NCBI GenBank assembly: GCA_002698425.1
Contig: NZXU01000056.1
Span: forward strand, 47,948-111,947
Direction: 5' to 3'
Length of the DNA stretch: 64,000 bases
Origin: Ahrensia sp.
GTDB lineage: Bacteria; Pseudomonadota; Alphaproteobacteria; Rhizobiales; Rhizobiaceae
Made by a program: the position numbers and the translations under genes. Below the pieces are notes generated by a model, which searched no databases, was not told the DNA's origin, and saw only the letters and a list, made by a program, of their open reading frames with translations. Of the stretch, positions 34,382 through 43,032 are shown in pieces; position 1 is the stretch's first letter; each line of letters opens with the position of its first letter.

Positions 34382-35422
34382 TCAGGAACGCTGATGCTTG
34401 CGGTTATGGGCAAGAGACGAGCGCAGCGACAGCGCAATCAGGACGACCCCGATCAGTCCGGTGACAACTTCGGGAATTGGCATGAAGGACTGCGCGAACA
34501 TGATCAGCGCCAGCAACAGGATCGAGTAGAACGCGCCATGTTCGAGATAACGGAATTTCGAAAGCGTGCCCAACTCGACCAGCATGATCGTGACTGAGCG
34601 AACATACATGGCGCCGATGCCGAGCCCGATGGCGATCAGGAACAGGTTGCGTGTCAGCGCAAAGGCGCCGATCACCCCGTCGAAGGAAAACGAGGCGTCC
34701 AGCATCTCCAGATAGAGAAACGCGCCGAGGCCGCCCTGCCGCACCATCCGCTTCGCGTCCTTCGACGCGTCGAGAACATGCCCGAGGATCTCCACGCCGA
34801 GAAAGGTCAGGAGCCCGGCAGCGCCGGAAAACAGAAACGTCGCGGCTTCATGACGCGGAAGGAAACTCGAAAACGCGATGATGATGGCGAGCACGATGGC
34901 GATCTCGATGCCGCGTATCGAGGCGCATTGGCGCAACCTGCATTCCAGCGTGGCGATCCAGTCCACATCCTTGCCATCATCGATGAAGTAGGTCAGCGCC
35001 ACCATCATCAGGAAGGTGCCGCCAAAGGCGGCGATCGAGACATGCGCCTCCTCCATGATGTGGCCGTAGCGCTCCGGCTCGGTCGCGGCCATCACGACGG
35101 CCGATATCGGACCGATTTTCGCCGCGAAGACGACCACGAGCAGCGGAAACAGGATTCGCATGCCGAAGACGGCAATCAGGATGCCCCAGGTCAGGAAACG
35201 CCTCTGCCAGACCGGGTCCATGTCCTTGAGCTTGTTGGCGTTGACGATGGCGTTGTCGAAGGAAAGCGCGATTTCGAGCGCCGCCAGCACAGTTGCCGTG
35301 AACAGGAAGGACGCGGTTCCGGTGAAGGATCCGGTCGTCTGCCAACCCAGCCATCCGGCCAGCGCGAGCCCTATCGCCGTAACGGCAAAGGCGAGACGCA
35401 GATAGGCGAAGACCGGCTTCAT
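34382..35422 (-). CDS. DUF475/TerC-like integral membrane protein
   Basis: A 346-residue protein with about nine membrane helices. The TerC-superfamily motifs ALEIALSFDNAIVNANKL near residue 45 and LDASFSFDGVIGAFALT near 235 contain the paired acidic residues thought to bind metal ions. This is the DUF475 branch, often found with tellurite-resistance-type TerD genes, but none is present here. A role in metal (perhaps manganese) export is inferred from TerC relatives only. The start at 35422 gives MKPVFAYLRLAF; the longer in-frame reading adds 15 unlike residues. Confidence 0.85.
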   Translation of the reverse strand: MKPVFAYLRLAFAVTAIGLALAGWLGWQTTGSFTGTASFLFTATVLAALEIALSFDNAIVNANKLKDMDPVWQRRFLTWGILIAVFGMRILFPLLVVVFAAKIGPISAVVMAATEPERYGHIMEEAHVSIAAFGGTFLMMVALTYFIDDGKDVDWIATLECRLRQCASIRGIEIAIVLAIIIAFSSFLPRHEAATFLFSGAAGLLTFLGVEILGHVLDASKDAKRMVRQGGLGAFLYLEMLDASFSFDGVIGAFALTRNLFLIAIGLGIGAMYVRSVTIMLVELGTLSKFRYLEHGAFYSILLLALIMFAQSFMPIPEVVTGLIGVVLIALSLRSSLAHNRKHQRS

Positions 35423-35649
35423 TCCCTTGATTTCCCTCGAATGCGAATGGCGAAATGCCAATCCCACTGAGGTAGTTATCCGGCTCGCGACTTACCAGCA
35501 CCCGCCGCCGGGCGATGCAGATTTTTCGTTGGCGCACCGGCGGGACCGCCGGTTCCGGGTTGCAACATGGCGCCAGGCGCGGCATGGCGAAGCACAGGCT
35601 TGTTCGGAGGGCTTCCGAACCGGCCAGTTCTCCAGGAAAGGCCGCTTTC

Positions 35650-36114
35650 ATGCTCATATGCCAGCTCGAAATCCGCGTCGAATGGGGGCACTGCGACCCC
35701 GCGCAGATCGTCTATAATCCGAATTTCTTCGACTGGATGGAGCGCGGCCTTTCCGCACTGTTCGAGGCCGCCGGTTTCAGCTTCACCGATCTGATCGGAA
35801 GCAACAAGGATCTGCGTGGCACGCCGCTTGTGCGCAGCCAGGCCGAATTCCTTTCGCCAGCCCGCGTCGGCGATGTCATTGTGCTGACCTCGAAGATCGT
35901 CCGCTGGGGGCGTGCATCCTTCGACATCGCGCATGAATTCCATCTGGGCGAAACGAAGCTTGTTTCCGCCACGCAGACCCGCGTCTGGGCGGGCGCTGAC
36001 GCAAGTGGCCGCCTGAAGGCGCTTCCGATGCCGAAAAACGTGCGATCGGCGCTCGAGACGGACAAAACGGTCCGCTACAGCATTGCCCGCGAGGAAACCG
36101 CTCCGTCGGCCTGA
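35650..36114 (+). CDS. Acyl-CoA thioesterase, 4-hydroxybenzoyl-CoA thioesterase family
   Basis: A 154-residue hotdog-fold protein. The motif VEWGHCDPAQIVYNPNFFDWMERG near residue 10 contains the catalytic aspartate (D-P-A-x-I-V-Y) of the 4-HBT group. The substrate is unknown; aromatic acyl-CoA is suggested by the family name and short acyl-CoA is equally possible. It ends inside the convergent soeC gene, overlapping it by 40 bp. An alternative out-of-frame ATG at 35657 is rejected. Confidence 0.85.
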   Translation: MLICQLEIRVEWGHCDPAQIVYNPNFFDWMERGLSALFEAAGFSFTDLIGSNKDLRGTPLVRSQAEFLSPARVGDVIVLTSKIVRWGRASFDIAHEFHLGETKLVSATQTRVWAGADASGRLKALPMPKNVRSALETDKTVRYSIAREETAPSA

Positions 36115-37040
36115 CCGATACCGTAAAAGGAGGCCACCGCGTGGCGGGCCTCCGCGAAGAACAGCCAGCGCTCGGCCAGCATGCCGGCGAGATGGACCAG
36201 GAGCGCAATAAGCAGCAGCGCCGCCGGAGCGACCGAGGCGTAGGTGGCGAGCAGGACCAGCAACAGCGGCAGCACAGCCCCCGCCCAGACGGCGACCCGG
36301 CGGAGCGCCCGCGCCCGCTTGCGACCGAGCTCGAAAGCCATCTCGCGCATCAGGTAGTTGGGCGAGGTATGCGGCGGCTCAAAGGGCCGCACCCCGCCGA
36401 GCCGTCCAAGTCCGGTCGCGTCTCCCGTGCCCGAGCCGGCGGAGATCAGCGTCGCCTTTGCCGCCCGACGCCACCACGCCGCCTTGACGCCCCAGGCGAC
36501 CAGCAACGCGACGAGCGCGAATTGCGAAGCCCTGCGCGTTCCCTCTTCCCCGAACAGGGCCAGAAGCCACGCAAGCAGCAACAGGCCGCCGGCGATACCG
36601 AACGAGAGGAAAACCGCAGATGTCAGCCACGTCGCCCAATGCGGCACCGTGCGCAACTGGGCATAGATCATCGACGTCGAGAAGATCGTCACGAGGGCCA
36701 GCAATGCCGCGGCAATCCCGAGCGCGCCGATGCTTGTGTCCATGAACAGAAACGCCAGTGCCCAGAGACCGAAGACACCCAGGGTGAGAACCGACAGCAC
36801 GCCCTCGCGCGACAGCCAAGACGACCGCCACTGCGAAAAAGCATGGATCGCCCGCGCGGGACTTTTCAGATGTGCGACCGACGACAGGAGACCGATCACG
36901 GCAAAGCCATAGGCGAGCACGACCGCCGTCCAGCGAAACGCGAGCGTGTCGCCGCCGAGTCCGATCCCGAGCAGGCTCATCAGCCCGAAGCCGATCCCGG
37001 AAAGCGTTGTGAAGATGATGACGGAAAGTGCGGGATGCAT
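36075..37040 (-). CDS. soeC: DmsC-like membrane anchor, probable sulfite dehydrogenase subunit SoeC
   Basis: A 321-residue membrane protein with about eight helices, of the DmsC anchor type (HPALSVIIFTTLSGIGFGLM start, SSVAHLKSPARAIHAFSQWRSSWLSREGVLSVL near residue 55). It would anchor the catalytic complex in the inner membrane and exchange electrons with quinone. It is last in the soeA-soeB-soeC operon and follows soeB by 9 bp. The family also serves DMSO, thiosulfate and polysulfide enzymes; the sulfite assignment rests on the catalytic subunit. Confidence 0.8.
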   Translation of the reverse strand: MHPALSVIIFTTLSGIGFGLMSLLGIGLGGDTLAFRWTAVVLAYGFAVIGLLSSVAHLKSPARAIHAFSQWRSSWLSREGVLSVLTLGVFGLWALAFLFMDTSIGALGIAAALLALVTIFSTSMIYAQLRTVPHWATWLTSAVFLSFGIAGGLLLLAWLLALFGEEGTRRASQFALVALLVAWGVKAAWWRRAAKATLISAGSGTGDATGLGRLGGVRPFEPPHTSPNYLMREMAFELGRKRARALRRVAVWAGAVLPLLLVLLATYASVAPAALLLIALLVHLAGMLAERWLFFAEARHAVASFYGIGQADGAVSSRAML

Positions 37041-37049
37041 GGCGAAACC

Positions 37050-37802
37050 CTAGTCCAGCACCGCGAGCGCGCGATCGAGCCAGCCGAGCAGACCGCCGGG
37101 CGTCGCGGGCGATTGCGCTCCATGCTTGCCGCAGCCCCCGCTTGCCGGCATCGCGTCGGCCTTCGGCCGCGGCGGCAGATATTTGTTGACCGGCCGCGTG
37201 CCCTGCTCCGGCATCAGGTCATATCCCCCGCGTTCCGCGACCATGCGCGAGACCGCACTGTCCGGATCGGCGAAATCGCCGAAATGGCGGGCATTGGCCG
37301 GGCAGGTGCGCACGCATGACGGCACCCGGTCCTCCTGCGGAATGTGATCGTTGTAGATGCGGTCGACGCATAGCGTGCATTTCTTCATCACGCCGGCATC
37401 CATGTCCATTTCGCGCGCGCCATAGGGGCACGCCCAGGCGCACAGACCACAGCCCATGCAGCGGTCCTCGTTGACGAGCACGATCCCGTCTTCCGAACGC
37501 TTGTAGCTTGCCCCGGTCGGGCAGACGGTGACGCAGGGCGCGTCCTCGCAATGCAGGCAGGATCGCGGGAAATGAACGATCTGCGCCGGCTTGTCTTCCG
37601 GCTTCACCTCGTAGGAATGGACGCGGTTCAGCCAGGTTCCCGACGGTTCGGCGCCATAGGCGTCGATATCCGACAGCGGAGCGCCATAGGCGCCGGTGTT
37701 CCACTCCTTGCAGGCAACCGCGCAGGCGTGGCAGCCGACGCAGACATCGAGATCGATGACGAGGCCGAGCTTCTTGTTCGTTGTTTGCGGAAGCGTCGTC
37801 AT
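37050..37802 (-). CDS. soeB: Four-cluster 4Fe-4S ferredoxin subunit, probable SoeB
   Basis: A 250-residue iron-sulfur protein of the DmsB type with four cysteine clusters: CVGCHACAVACKEWN near residue 20, CLHCEDAPCVTVCPTGA near 80, CMGCGLCAWACPYG near 113, and CTLCVDRI with CVRTCPANA near 140-165. It would pass electrons between SoeA and SoeC on the cytoplasmic side. The start at 37802 overlaps the soeA stop in an ATGA junction. A tail of about 60 residues, Pro/Gly-rich, follows the last cluster. Confidence 0.9.
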   Translation of the reverse strand: MTTLPQTTNKKLGLVIDLDVCVGCHACAVACKEWNTGAYGAPLSDIDAYGAEPSGTWLNRVHSYEVKPEDKPAQIVHFPRSCLHCEDAPCVTVCPTGASYKRSEDGIVLVNEDRCMGCGLCAWACPYGAREMDMDAGVMKKCTLCVDRIYNDHIPQEDRVPSCVRTCPANARHFGDFADPDSAVSRMVAERGGYDLMPEQGTRPVNKYLPPRPKADAMPASGGCGKHGAQSPATPGGLLGWLDRALAVLD

Positions 37803-40759
37803 CTCTTCCACGCCTTCCCGAAGGCAACGACCTTCGGCCCGATGCCCACCGGCGATTTCTGCGCGCCGGTATCCGGCGCAAGTTCGTGCTCCTCCGCCCC
37901 GGCTTTCTCGATCCTGACCCGCAGATCGAACCAGGCCGCCTGGCCGGTCACCGGATCGGAATTCGACCAGCGCATTCCATCGCCTTTCGGCGGCAGCAAT
38001 TCATGGATCAGATGATTTAGCAGGAAGCCGCGTTCTGTTTCCGGCGCGCCCTGCCCGAGCGCCCATGCGCCCTTGCGTTTGCCGATCGCGTTCCAAGTCC
38101 ACATCGTCTTGTTGTTGGAGGCCGCAGTGATGTGCACCGGCACGCGGATACGCGCGTGATGCGATGTCACCCAGGCCCAGTCGCCGTCCTCGAGACCGGC
38201 TTTGTGGGCGATGTCCTCGGGCACATAGAGCGGGTTCGCCCCGTGGATTTGCCTGAGCCAGGCGTTTTGCGATCCCCAGGAGTGATACATTGCCGCCGGG
38301 CGTTGCGTCAGCGCGTGGTAGGGGAATGCAGCCTTGTCGATCAGTTCGCCCTCGAAAGGCGGATACCATGTCGGCAGCGGCGCGAAGGACTGGATAATGC
38401 GTGCGCGCATTTGGTCCGGCGGCTGCCGTGTGCCGTGCCCTTCCGCGGCAAGCTGGAATTTCCGCATCGGCTCGGAATAGATGCTGAAGACGTAGGGCGC
38501 CGGCTTGTCGAAGAGGCCGATGGCGACCGCCCACTCCTGATAGGCCTTGTTCCATGGCTTGAAGAACTGGGCTTCCTCGGGAATGTGCGCGGCAAAGAAG
38601 CCGCCATTCTCGATATATCTGTCGAGTTGGTCCGGATTGGGCGCGCCCCGGCCGTGCTCCTCGCCATTGCCGCGCCAGCCCGCGAGCGGACCGACGCCCG
38701 GCCGCCTTTCGTGGCGAACCATATAGTCGGCATAATCCTTGTAGCGTTGCGAACCGTCTTCCTCGACGAAGCCGGGCAGGCCGAGCCGCGCGCCGAGATC
38801 GATTAGCGCCGACTGGAAACCGCGCACGTCGCGATCCAGTTCGACCACCGGCCAGCGAATGGCGTCCGCCGCCGCGTCCGGCTCGGAGATAGGCCGGTCG
38901 AGCAGCGAAATGCAGTCGTGGCGTTCCAGATAGGTCGTGTCGGGCAGGATCAGGTCGGCGAAGGCGACCATCTCCGACGAATAGGCGTCCGAATAGATGA
39001 TCTTCGGGATGACATAATCGCCATTCTCGTCGGTGCGGGTCAGCATCTCCATCGTGCCGGCCGTGTTCATCGACGAGTTCCAGGCCATGTTGGCCATATA
39101 GAGGAACAGGACGTCGATACCGTAGGGATCCCTCTCCGCCGCATTGGCGATGACCATGTGCATCATCCCGTGGGCGGAGCACGGCGCCTCCCAGGAAAAC
39201 GCCTTGTCAATGCGCCGCGGCGTTCCGTCCTCGTCGATCTGCAGATCGTCCGGGCCGAGCGGATAACCCAGATGCGGCCCGTCGAGCGGCGTGTTCGGCT
39301 TGTGGCCCGTATGCGGTTTCGGATGGCCTTCGACCGGTTTCGGATAGGGCGGCTTGAAGCGGAAGCCGCCCGGCGTCTCCACCGATCCGAGCAGGATCTG
39401 CAGCAGGTGCAATGCGCGCGCGGTCTGGAAGCCATTGGAATGCGCCGAGATACCACGCATGGCGTGGAAGCTGACCGGACGGCCGATCATCCGGTCATGC
39501 TTGCGGCCGCGCCAATCCGTCCATGGCCGCTCCAGCGCGATCTCTTCCTCGAAAGCCGTATGCGCCATTTCGGCGGCCAGCCGCGCGATCGTTCCCGCCT
39601 CGATGCCGCATCGTTCGGCCACGGCGGCCGGCGAATAGTCGTCGCCGAGATAGGTTTCGGCCATGATCGCGAAGACCGGCCGCGCCCGTCGCCCGTCGGC
39701 GAGCGTGGCCTCCCCCTTGAGATCGGGTTTGGCATCATTGTCTTCCGAGGACGCCGGCCCGCCCGTTCGCCGGTCGAGAACCAGCGGATGGCCGTCCTCG
39801 CCGCGCGCGAAAAGGCCATGATCCGGCGCGCCCGGATCGTCGATCACCAGCCAGGGCGCATTGGTGTAGCGCACCAGATAGCCGACATCGACGCTGCCAT
39901 TGCGCAGCAATTCGTGGATCAGGGCGAGAATGAACAGTCCGTCCGTGCCCGGCGTGATCCCCACCCATTCATCGGCAATCGCGTTGTAACCGGTGCGCAC
40001 CGGATTGACCCCGACGATCTTGGCGCCGCGCTGCTTGAGCTTGGAGAGACCGATCTTGATCGGGTTGGAATCATGGTCCTCGGCGACACCGAAGATCATG
40101 AAATATTTCGTCCGGTCCCAGTCGGCCGTGCCGAATTCCCAGAACGCGCCGCCCATCGTGTAGATGCCGCCGGCGGCCATGTTGACCGAGCAAAAACCGC
40201 CATGGGCGGCGTAGTTGGGCGTTCCGAAGGCCTGCGCCCACCATGAGGTGAAGGATTGCGACTGGTCGCGCCCGGTGAAGAAGGCGAGCTTCTTCGGATC
40301 GGTCTCGCGGATCGGCTTCAACCAGCCGGCGGCAAGCGTCAGGGCCTCGTCCCAGGAAATCTCCTCGAATTCGCCGGAGCCGCGCGGGCCTGTCCGCCGC
40401 AGCGGCTTCCTCAGCCGGGCGGGAGAGTAATGCTGCATGATCCCCGACGAGCCCTTGGCGCACAACACGCCCTTGTTCGTCGGGTGATCCCGGTTGCCCT
40501 CGATATAGGAAACGATTTCCCGGCCATCGGGCCCGGTCTTCAGATGGACGTTAATGCCGCAGCGGCAGGCGCACATGTAACAGGTCGTCTTGCGCACCGC
40601 GTCAGAAACAGGCGGCGAGAGGTCGAGATCGGGCTCTGCTGTCACGACTTCCCGGATCCCCGCTTTTTGGCCGGGGTCGAGGGCCGGCCGCGCATGTAAT
40701 GCAATTCGGGGCGATAGCGGCTTCTGTGCGTCACCGTCGCCCAGAACCGGCTCAGCCAT
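37799..40759 (-). CDS. soeA: Molybdopterin oxidoreductase, probable cytoplasmic sulfite dehydrogenase SoeA
   Basis: A 986-residue molybdoenzyme of the DMSO-reductase superfamily. The N-terminal 4Fe-4S site is C60-x2-C63-x3-C67 with a fourth cysteine in GVLCAKGSSG near residue 101. Molybdopterin-binding stretches include FGVAEDHDSNPIKIGLSKLKQRGAKIVGVNP and the C-terminal HALTQRPAAMYHSWGSQNAWLR. There is no twin-arginine signal, so the enzyme is cytoplasmic, which separates SoeA from periplasmic DmsA or PhsA. The length, the SoeB/SoeC partners and the cytoplasmic location fit SoeABC, which oxidises sulfite to sulfate with quinone as acceptor. Another reaction of the family cannot be excluded. 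Confidence 0.78.
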   Translation of the reverse strand: MAEPVLGDGDAQKPLSPRIALHARPALDPGQKAGIREVVTAEPDLDLSPPVSDAVRKTTCYMCACRCGINVHLKTGPDGREIVSYIEGNRDHPTNKGVLCAKGSSGIMQHYSPARLRKPLRRTGPRGSGEFEEISWDEALTLAAGWLKPIRETDPKKLAFFTGRDQSQSFTSWWAQAFGTPNYAAHGGFCSVNMAAGGIYTMGGAFWEFGTADWDRTKYFMIFGVAEDHDSNPIKIGLSKLKQRGAKIVGVNPVRTGYNAIADEWVGITPGTDGLFILALIHELLRNGSVDVGYLVRYTNAPWLVIDDPGAPDHGLFARGEDGHPLVLDRRTGGPASSEDNDAKPDLKGEATLADGRRARPVFAIMAETYLGDDYSPAAVAERCGIEAGTIARLAAEMAHTAFEEEIALERPWTDWRGRKHDRMIGRPVSFHAMRGISAHSNGFQTARALHLLQILLGSVETPGGFRFKPPYPKPVEGHPKPHTGHKPNTPLDGPHLGYPLGPDDLQIDEDGTPRRIDKAFSWEAPCSAHGMMHMVIANAAERDPYGIDVLFLYMANMAWNSSMNTAGTMEMLTRTDENGDYVIPKIIYSDAYSSEMVAFADLILPDTTYLERHDCISLLDRPISEPDAAADAIRWPVVELDRDVRGFQSALIDLGARLGLPGFVEEDGSQRYKDYADYMVRHERRPGVGPLAGWRGNGEEHGRGAPNPDQLDRYIENGGFFAAHIPEEAQFFKPWNKAYQEWAVAIGLFDKPAPYVFSIYSEPMRKFQLAAEGHGTRQPPDQMRARIIQSFAPLPTWYPPFEGELIDKAAFPYHALTQRPAAMYHSWGSQNAWLRQIHGANPLYVPEDIAHKAGLEDGDWAWVTSHHARIRVPVHITAASNNKTMWTWNAIGKRKGAWALGQGAPETERGFLLNHLIHELLPPKGDGMRWSNSDPVTGQAAWFDLRVRIEKAGAEEHELAPDTGAQKSPVGIGPKVVAFGKAWKR

Positions 40760-40858
40760 TTCCCGAATCGCCCGAAGGGCGATGATTTTCCGACGGATCC
40801 AGCCACGACTTCCATCCTTCCCAGGACAGGATCGCGCCTTTCCATCAATCGCACAAAC

Positions 40859-40876
40859 AAATAATTCTAGTTATTT
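40859..40876. promoter_or_regulatory. AT-rich inverted repeat between soeA and LysR genes
   Basis: AAATAA-N6-TTATTT, a perfect inverted repeat in the 146-bp divergent region. It is sharply AT-rich against the local background and sits 100 bp upstream of soeA and 30 bp upstream of the LysR gene, a usual place for a LysR activation site. Confidence 0.5.
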
Positions 40877-40879
40877 CAA

Positions 40880-40900
40880 TCGAAGCTATTTATGATTCGA
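40880..40900. promoter_or_regulatory. LysR-type box next to the LysR start
   Basis: TCGAA-N11-TTCGA, an inverted repeat with the T-N11-A spacing of LysR operators, ending 6 bp before the LysR ATG at 40906. The position suggests autorepression. Confidence 0.5.
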
Positions 40901-40905
40901 GTATC

Positions 40906-41784
40906 ATGACCCTCGATCAGCTCCGCGTTTTCGTAGCCGTTGCCGAACGTTCGCACGTTACCCGTGCCGCCCATGCGCTCGGCATGACGCAATCGGCCAC
41001 CTCGGCGGCGATCGCCTCGCTTGAGCGGCTGTCCGGGGTGAAGCTCTTCAATCGCGTCGGGCGGGGCATCGAACTGACCGAAGCCGGGCGGAGGTTTCTG
41101 CCCGAAGCGAAGAATGTCATCGAGCGCGCTGCGGTCGCGCGCGCCATTCTCGAACAATCGGCGGAAACGGAAAGCGGGACGGTCTCGGTCGGAGCGAGCC
41201 AGACCATCGCTAACCACTGGCTGCCGCGCCGGCTCGCGGCGTTCCGCGAAGCCTATCCGGCCATCCGCCTCGATATCACCATCGGCAACACCCAGACCGT
41301 CGAGGACGCGGTGGTCTCCGGCAGTCTCGACATCGGCATGGTCGAGGGACCGACGACCAATCAGCTCCTCATCCGGACGATCGCCGACAGCGACAGACCG
41401 GTACTGGTCACGTCGCCCGGCATGTCGGTGCCGCTGCTTTCGACCGGACGGACCGACCTGGCGAGCCTGCCCTGGATCGTCCGCGAGGAAGGATCCGGCA
41501 CCCGCGATGCGCTGCGGCAATTATGCGAGCGGATGAGCGTGCCTTTCGACATGCTGCGCATCATTCTGGTCCTGCCAAGCAACGAGGCTGTCCGCGAGGC
41601 GGTCGAGGCGGGCGCCGGCGCCGCCGTCATCTCCGAACAGGTCGTCGCAGCCTCCGTCGAGACCGGACGCCTCAGCGTGGTGCCGGTCGATCTGCCGCAG
41701 CGCGACTTTGCGCTTCTGCGCCACTCCCAACGGGTGATGACGCCTGCGCAACGCGCGCTGGTATCGACGCTCGGTTACCGCTGA
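40906..41784 (+). CDS. LysR family regulator divergent from soeABC
   Basis: A 292-residue LysR protein of the CysB/CbbR-like class. The HTH occupies residues 1-60 (LDQLRVFVAVAERSHVTRAAHALGMTQSATSAAIASLE pattern). The effector domain runs from about 88 (GTVSVGASQTIANHWLPRRLAAF) with the EGSGTRDALR loop near 205 that often contacts oxyanions or small acids. Divergence from soeA suggests it controls sulfite oxidation. It ends 7 bp before the convergent Flp pilin gene. Confidence 0.87.
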   Translation: MTLDQLRVFVAVAERSHVTRAAHALGMTQSATSAAIASLERLSGVKLFNRVGRGIELTEAGRRFLPEAKNVIERAAVARAILEQSAETESGTVSVGASQTIANHWLPRRLAAFREAYPAIRLDITIGNTQTVEDAVVSGSLDIGMVEGPTTNQLLIRTIADSDRPVLVTSPGMSVPLLSTGRTDLASLPWIVREEGSGTRDALRQLCERMSVPFDMLRIILVLPSNEAVREAVEAGAGAAVISEQVVAASVETGRLSVVPVDLPQRDFALLRHSQRVMTPAQRALVSTLGYR

Positions 41785-41790
41785 CGGGGA

Positions 41791-41958
41791 TCACACCGGC
41801 GGTTCGTCGATCGCGGTCGCGACATCCGTCATGTTTTCATCGATGGAAGAACCGACCATCATCGACCCGCCGATGATGGAGACCGCGATAATCGCGACCA
41901 GGAGCCCGTATTCGACAATCATTGCCCCGGACTCGTCATTTATGAAGCGCGCAAGCAT
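41791..41958 (-). CDS. Flp/Fap-type pilin, orphan
   Basis: A 55-residue Flp pilin. A short leader (MLARFINDESG) is followed by a processing site G-A-M-I-V-E-Y with the conserved glutamate and tyrosine, then a hydrophobic helix (GLLVAIIAVSIIGGSMMVG). The start at 41958 has GAAGGAAACG upstream. None of the cpa/tad secretion genes is nearby, so the pilin depends on an apparatus encoded elsewhere or is a solitary duplicate. Confidence 0.85.
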   Translation of the reverse strand: MLARFINDESGAMIVEYGLLVAIIAVSIIGGSMMVGSSIDENMTDVATAIDEPPV

Positions 41959-42192
41959 AGCGTTTCCTTCATTCTCGCATTGCCCGAGCCGGTCGCCCTC
42001 ATGGCGCCGGCGCGAAAATATTCCCGCCATGCGGGATATCCCCTCCCCGGAAGGAAGGGACATGCTGGATACACCTTATGCATTTACGCTTGCATGAACG
42101 GCTCGCAGCAAATCCCCGCGTAGCTCTTCACCTTTCGCAAAACAGTATTTATGCAAATTAGACAAGGCCTTATTGCCAGGCCAAGGCTGCCT

Positions 42193-43032
42193 TCACGATG
42201 CGCCCGACAATTCGATGATTTCCGTCGTGGTGGCTTCCTGGCGCGCCTGGTGGAATTTGCGCTGCAACTCTTGCGCGATGTCTTTCACATTGGTCCGCGC
42301 CCGTGTCATCGCGTTCATCCGCGCATCGTTTTCCGCGGCAAAGCCCAGCATCAGCGCCTCGCAGATCTCGGTGAAGACATACTCCTCGACCAGTTGTGCG
42401 ATGAGCTCCACTGCCGGGATCATGATCAGCGGGGCGACCGGGCTTGGGGGCCGCGCGATCCGGGAAAAATCTAACGGCATGAGCTGGCGGACCGTCAAAT
42501 CGTTTTCCGGTGTCGCCGGATCCGAATAGACGATGCTGACATGCTGTACCTCGCCGCTTTCCAGGCGGTCGAACAGGGCATCGACGATGCGGCTGGCGAG
42601 CCCGGGCACGTCGGCCGCATGCGCAGCCATGTTCGCCGACCAGACCGCCTCTTCGCCCCGCGCCATGAACTCGGAGATGCAGCGCTGCCCGATCAGCAGA
42701 TATTGGCGCGCCTCCGCTTCTCCCTCCAAAGCGAGCGCGCCGGTCACGATCCGCTCATTGTGCAGTCCGCTGAAGCCCTGCGCCGCGCCGACGACGATCC
42801 GCAGATGCGTGACCCGGCCCGTCTCCTGCTCCGGCGCAAGCGCCGACGACGGCACCAGCGACATCGCCTCCGCCATGGACCGCGCGACGGTTTCCTCGTG
42901 CTCGCGGATCGCCTGCAAATGCTTGCGGGCCTCCTGCGCATGCGCGGCCGCCATGGCCCGCATCGCGACGATGACGCCCTCGATCTGGTCGATATTGGCG
43001 ATTCGGTTCTTGATGTCCTCGAGATGCGGCAT
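42193..43032 (-). CDS. atpG: N-ATPase subunit gamma
   Basis: A 279-residue central-stalk subunit of the N-type F-ATPase. The N-terminal helix (HLEDIKNRIANIDQIEGVIVAMRAMAAAHAQEA) and the C-terminal helix (ENDARMNAMTRARTNVKDIAQELQRKFHQARQEATTTEIIEL) form the rotor coiled coil. It is shorter and more divergent in the middle than a housekeeping gamma. It is the last gene of the operon, and its ATG overlaps the atpA stop by 1 bp. The preceding 130 bp downstream of it show no clear terminator. Confidence 0.9.
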   Translation of the reverse strand: MPHLEDIKNRIANIDQIEGVIVAMRAMAAAHAQEARKHLQAIREHEETVARSMAEAMSLVPSSALAPEQETGRVTHLRIVVGAAQGFSGLHNERIVTGALALEGEAEARQYLLIGQRCISEFMARGEEAVWSANMAAHAADVPGLASRIVDALFDRLESGEVQHVSIVYSDPATPENDLTVRQLMPLDFSRIARPPSPVAPLIMIPAVELIAQLVEEYVFTEICEALMLGFAAENDARMNAMTRARTNVKDIAQELQRKFHQARQEATTTEIIELSGAS

